Assembly: GCA_020544305.1 (NCBI GenBank)
Contig: CP058667.1
Location: 2,046,001-2,110,000, forward strand
DNA: 64,000 nt
Direction: 5' to 3'
Source: Staphylococcus taiwanensis
GTDB taxonomy: Bacteria > Bacillota > Bacilli > Staphylococcales > Staphylococcaceae
The position numbers and the translations under genes were made by a program. The notes beneath the pieces are model-generated. The model searched no databases and was not told the DNA's origin. It was given only the letters and a program-made list of their open reading frames with translations. Of this stretch, positions 59,568 to 64,000 are shown piece after piece. The number at the start of each line of letters is the position of its first letter. Position 1 is the first letter of the stretch.

Positions 59568-60386
59568 ATGATAGACTTTTTCGAGAATTTACCGCCATAC
59601 TTGCAAGCACTTATTGCTGGTATCATCACATGGTTATTGACCGCTTTAGGTGCTGCATCTGTATTTGTTTTTAAATCGGTAAATGAAAGGATTTTAACCT
59701 CCATGCAAGGATTTGCGGCCGGCATCATGATTGCTGCTAGTTTTTGGTCTTTATTACAACCTTCTATAGAATATGGCAAAGATGGTGCTTTACCTGCATG
59801 GTTACCTGCCGCAATTGGCTTTATCTTCGGTGGTGTATTTATACGTGGTTTGGACTCAGTTATCCCACATATTCATCAAAAAATTGGTGATAAAAGTCAA
59901 TATCGTGAAGGTGTGAAAACATCTCTAAGTAAAAATACGCTACTTGTATTAGCAATCACTTTACACAATATTCCTGAAGGTCTGTCAATTGGTGTTGCAT
60001 TTGGAGGCATTGCTACTGGTAATAACCAAGCTACTTTTCTTGGGGCGCTAGGTTTAGCAATCGGAATAGGTATACAAAACATTCCTGAAGGTGCCGCTTT
60101 GTCTATGCCAATTAGAGCTGCGGGCGCGTCTCGTTGGAAATCGTTTAATTATGGTCAAGCATCTGCGATTGTAGAACCTATATTTGCAACGATAGGTGCT
60201 GCTTTAATTTTATTTATTACACCTGTCTTACCATATGCTTTAGCTTTCGCAGCTGGAGCGATGATATTTGTTGTAGTGGAAGAACTCATTCCAGATTCTC
60301 AATCAGGAAATAATACAGATTTAGCAACATTAAGCTTAATGCTTGGATTTACGATAATGATGATTTTAGATGTTGCGCTCGGTTAA
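59568..60386 (+). CDS. ZIP-family divalent metal transporter (ZupT-like)
   Basis: A 272-residue membrane protein with about eight helices. The metal-binding motifs of ZIP helices 4 and 5 are TLHNIPEGLSIGVAFGG near 125-141 and GIQNIPEGAALSMPIRAAG near 167-185. It imports zinc and possibly iron or manganese. Its ATG at 59568 has AAGGAGA upstream. It diverges from the ABC-F gene. I saw no clear Zur or PerR operator upstream. The IS-derived miniature element begins about 65 bases downstream. Confidence 0.88.
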   Translation: MIDFFENLPPYLQALIAGIITWLLTALGAASVFVFKSVNERILTSMQGFAAGIMIAASFWSLLQPSIEYGKDGALPAWLPAAIGFIFGGVFIRGLDSVIPHIHQKIGDKSQYREGVKTSLSKNTLLVLAITLHNIPEGLSIGVAFGGIATGNNQATFLGALGLAIGIGIQNIPEGAALSMPIRAAGASRWKSFNYGQASAIVEPIFATIGAALILFITPVLPYALAFAAGAMIFVVVEELIPDSQSGNNTDLATLSLMLGFTIMMILDVALG

Positions 60387-60420
60387 TATTTTTTTATTTA
60401 TATTGATTTGAAAGCAAAAT

Positions 60421-60451
60421 CAGTCTGGGATATTATTTCCAGAGAAATAGT
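60421..60451 (+). mobile_element. Partial IS1272 left end abutting the miniature element
   Basis: CAGTCTGGGATATTATTTCC followed by AGAGAAATAGT parallels bases 6-36 of the complete element. The next left end begins directly after it, so two left ends stand in tandem. Confidence 0.6.
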
Positions 60452-60830
60452 AGAGCCTAGGACATAATTCCTAACAAAATAGCCAGTACATGAGTTTTTA
60501 AAAATTCATTTACTGGCTTCTTTATTTACAATACTTCGTATTGTTGTCACGCTTGCCCAACTTACTTTACTTGTAGAAACTGATTAACTCAGTTCCTCTG
60601 TGTTGGGGCCCTTGTTAGGCGACAGCTTCTAAAGTAGTTCTTAAATGGATTTTCATTTTACTAAAGTTGAGATGCTTGCCTAGGGGGGGCTGGGTTGTAA
60701 AGAAATTCTTAGATGAACATTTACTCAATTTGTTGAATGTAATCAACATAACTATAAAAAAAGACAATTCCTATATATTTCAATAGAAATTGTCTTTTTC
60801 ATTTGTCCGGGGACTTGATGTCCTAGACTT
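60452..60830 (+). mobile_element. Miniature, transposase-less IS1272 derivative (MITE-like)
   Basis: The left terminus AGAGCCTAGGACAT and right terminus ATGTCCTAGACT are inverted repeats. The first 100 bases follow the IS1272 left end (AGCCAGTACATGAG, then ATTTACTGGCTTC and CAATACTTCGTATTGTTG). The last 75 follow its right end (GACAATTCCTAT hairpin). The middle is not transposase. About 380 bases in all. Confidence 0.7.
60754..60799. terminator. Hairpin of the miniature element, probable ltaS terminator
   Basis: AAGACAATTCCTAT pairs with ATAGAAATTGTCTT and is flanked by A and T runs on both sides, so it can work on either strand. It lies 40-85 bases past the ltaS stop. Confidence 0.65.
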
Positions 60831-60838
60831 TTTTATGA

Positions 60839-62791
<1,953 letters not shown>

Positions 62792-63063
62792 TTATAGTTA
62801 TTCAACTTTGAAGAAATGTTAAAGACTCTTTAAGACTTAAACACTCACTCAAATATGGCCGTTATGCAAGTACTAACTAATTTCATTTATACTAATTTTA
62901 TTTAAATTATTGAGAATATGTCACGCATACAAACACATGATGCCTTTCGCTCTCGAATCGTACATGCTCCCAATTATCAGAACATTCGAGAACTTCTCTA
63001 TGTATATTAGGTTGGATGCTATTCTTTATGATTATTAATCATTTGTTAAGAATTACTGAACTT

Positions 63064-63080
63064 TGTAATGTTATTGTAAT
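63064..63080 (+). promoter_or_regulatory. WalR-type box upstream of ltaS
   Basis: TGTAAT-N5-TGTAAT is a perfect direct repeat of the WalR consensus. It is read on the strand opposite to ltaS, about 288-304 bases from its ATG. Confidence 0.5.
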
Positions 63081-63236
63081 AATGCTCCATAGTTCAATAT
63101 ATAAATATATAGTATTTTTACTCATTTATCAAGAAAAAGCATCTTGCATAGTGAATAACTAAATTGTTTTTCATTATAAGTAACTTTGATTTATAAACTG
63201 ATTTATATATTATAGCGATTTAAGTCTTATAATTAA

Positions 63237-63252
63237 TCAGACTATAGTCTGA
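63237..63252. promoter_or_regulatory. Perfect palindrome, possible operator
   Basis: TCAGACTATAGTCTGA is a perfect 16-base palindrome, 53 bases past the pxpC-like stop. It has no T-tract, so it resembles a protein-binding site more than a terminator. The regulator is unknown. Confidence 0.35.
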
Positions 63253-63304
63253 CAAGTTGTAATATTATACTTTTTATCTTCTAAACCATAATAGGTCTCT
63301 TTAA

Positions 63305-64000
63305 TTATTTTAACATCTCTAACTGCATTCTAAATTCAATCGCATGGAATAGTTGATTCATCCAATTACTAAATTTGACTACGTTTTCTTCGGCAGTTTC
63401 GATATCAATAAACTGAAACTTCAAGCGTGAGCCTTGAGGTTTTTGAGCTAATTTAGTTAAATGATAGCTTGCAATGGTACCAATCTGAGGATAACTGCCT
63501 ATAGTGTAATGATCATTTAATAATATGATTGGTGTACCATCACGTTTTACTTGAATCGTACCTCTTTTAACAGATTGATGCGCTGGCATATCTTCATAGT
63601 AAGCCTTGATTTTTTCACCATCTAACAACATACCTACTCGATTGGATTTATTAGTTACTTTGTAATCTCCTCTAATAAAATGAGACTGCGTTTCTTTATC
63701 GAAATCCTCCGTCCCTTTATTAGCAATGACATGAAATACATCAGAAATGTAATTAAATGACAATGCGTAGCCATCTATGCCCCAATCAGTCGTATGTTTT
63801 TCTGCAAGGTTGTCAAATAATTTATGATGTCGATCTGTATAGTTGCGCTTCATTTCAATTACATCACCGTCTTCTAACTTGCGACCGTGAAAGCCACCAA
63901 TCTTAACCTTTAAGTCTGTTGAAGTTGAACCAAGCCATTCATCTAGTTCAAATCCCCCTCCAACAGCTAGGTAGACTCTAGAAGTTTTATTCATTTCTTT
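63305..64000 (-). CDS. pxpC: 5-oxoprolinase subunit C / biotin-dependent carboxyltransferase-like protein (PxpC/KipA), C-terminal part
   Basis: About 231 residues of a protein cut by the right window edge; the open frame has no stop up to 64000. The visible part has the PxpC/KipA hallmarks VYLAVGGGFELDEWLGSTST, KIGGFHGRKLEDGDVI, NRVGMLLDGEKI and the conserved DGTPIILLNDHYTIGSYPQIGTIASYHL. The family (allophanate hydrolase subunit 2) forms, with PxpA and PxpB, a 5-oxoprolinase; KipA also antagonises the KipI kinase inhibitor in Bacillus. The partner pxpB would be expected just outside the window. Confidence 0.9.
   Translation of the reverse strand, partial: KEMNKTSRVYLAVGGGFELDEWLGSTSTDLKVKIGGFHGRKLEDGDVIEMKRNYTDRHHKLFDNLAEKHTTDWGIDGYALSFNYISDVFHVIANKGTEDFDKETQSHFIRGDYKVTNKSNRVGMLLDGEKIKAYYEDMPAHQSVKRGTIQVKRDGTPIILLNDHYTIGSYPQIGTIASYHLTKLAQKPQGSRLKFQFIDIETAEENVVKFSNWMNQLFHAIEFRMQLEMLK

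Larger units (their letters stand above)
60387..60838. other. Gene-free region holding an IS1272-derived miniature element
   Basis: This 452-base gap between the ZIP gene and ltaS holds a 30-base extra IS left end (60421-60451), the miniature element (60452-60830) and, within it, the hairpin that probably terminates ltaS. Confidence 0.7.

Overview
The window is AT-rich chromosomal DNA of a Staphylococcus. The gene content and order (rapZ-trxB, hprK-lgt, uvrBA, prfB-secA-hpf-comF, tagO-gdpS, sst iron operon, nrdIEF, dtpT, ltaS) is the staphylococcal backbone, and the proteins read as close relatives of S. aureus and coagulase-negative species. A complete IS1272-type element plus several fragments of it, and features unlike the single-copy S. 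aureus arrangement (two SstD-like lipoproteins, two POT peptide transporters), point to a coagulase-negative species, perhaps of the haemolyticus/hominis/warneri type. The species call is an inference and weak. No tRNA, rRNA, CRISPR array, prophage or plasmid-like segment was seen.

Layout. 1-21 kb, almost all on the minus strand: the 5' part of rapZ; trxB; a TPR protein; the yvoF-like acetyltransferase-lgt-hprK cluster; uvrBA behind a possible LexA-controlled promoter; csbA and an HD phosphohydrolase; a LysM-CHAP wall hydrolase with a WalR-type box; prfB with its programmed frameshift; secA; hpf; comFA-comFC; and a fatty-acid-binding DegV protein (fakB1 type). 21-32 kb, mixed strands: a YigZ/IMPACT protein, tagO (start of wall teichoic acid synthesis), gdpS (GGDEF), a split ThrE-type exporter, pepT, glycerate kinase, brxC-like bacilliredoxin, an EMYY lipoprotein, a GrpB-family protein, murB and a CHY zinc-finger protein. 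32-41 kb, minus strand: two Fur-box-controlled iron-siderophore units (a second sstD-like gene alone, then sstABCD) and nrdIEF behind a cluster of NrdR-type palindromes.

42-64 kb: a DMT transporter with queF; a di/tripeptide transporter; the IS1272-like element; a lipid kinase; a 5'-nucleotidase; a metallo-beta-lactamase-fold hydrolase; hisC; a second peptide transporter; a two-gene OpuC-type compatible-solute ABC transporter with fused permease and binding domains; recQ and an ABC-F protein; a ZIP metal transporter; an IS-derived miniature element; ltaS (lipoteichoic acid polymerase); and the 3' part of a pxpC/kipA-type gene cut by the window edge.

Themes. Envelope biogenesis recurs (lgt, secA, tagO, murB, CHAP hydrolase, ltaS), and WalR-like direct repeats lie upstream of both the CHAP gene and ltaS. 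DNA repair and nucleotide supply (uvrAB, recQ, nrdIEF) carry their own recognisable operators. I saw no clearly new multi-gene system. The most interesting leads are regulatory or mobile: the NrdR-box cluster, the probable non-AUG start of comFA just after the degV terminator, the duplicated sstD with its own Fur box, and the IS1272-derived miniature repeats, one of which probably terminates ltaS.
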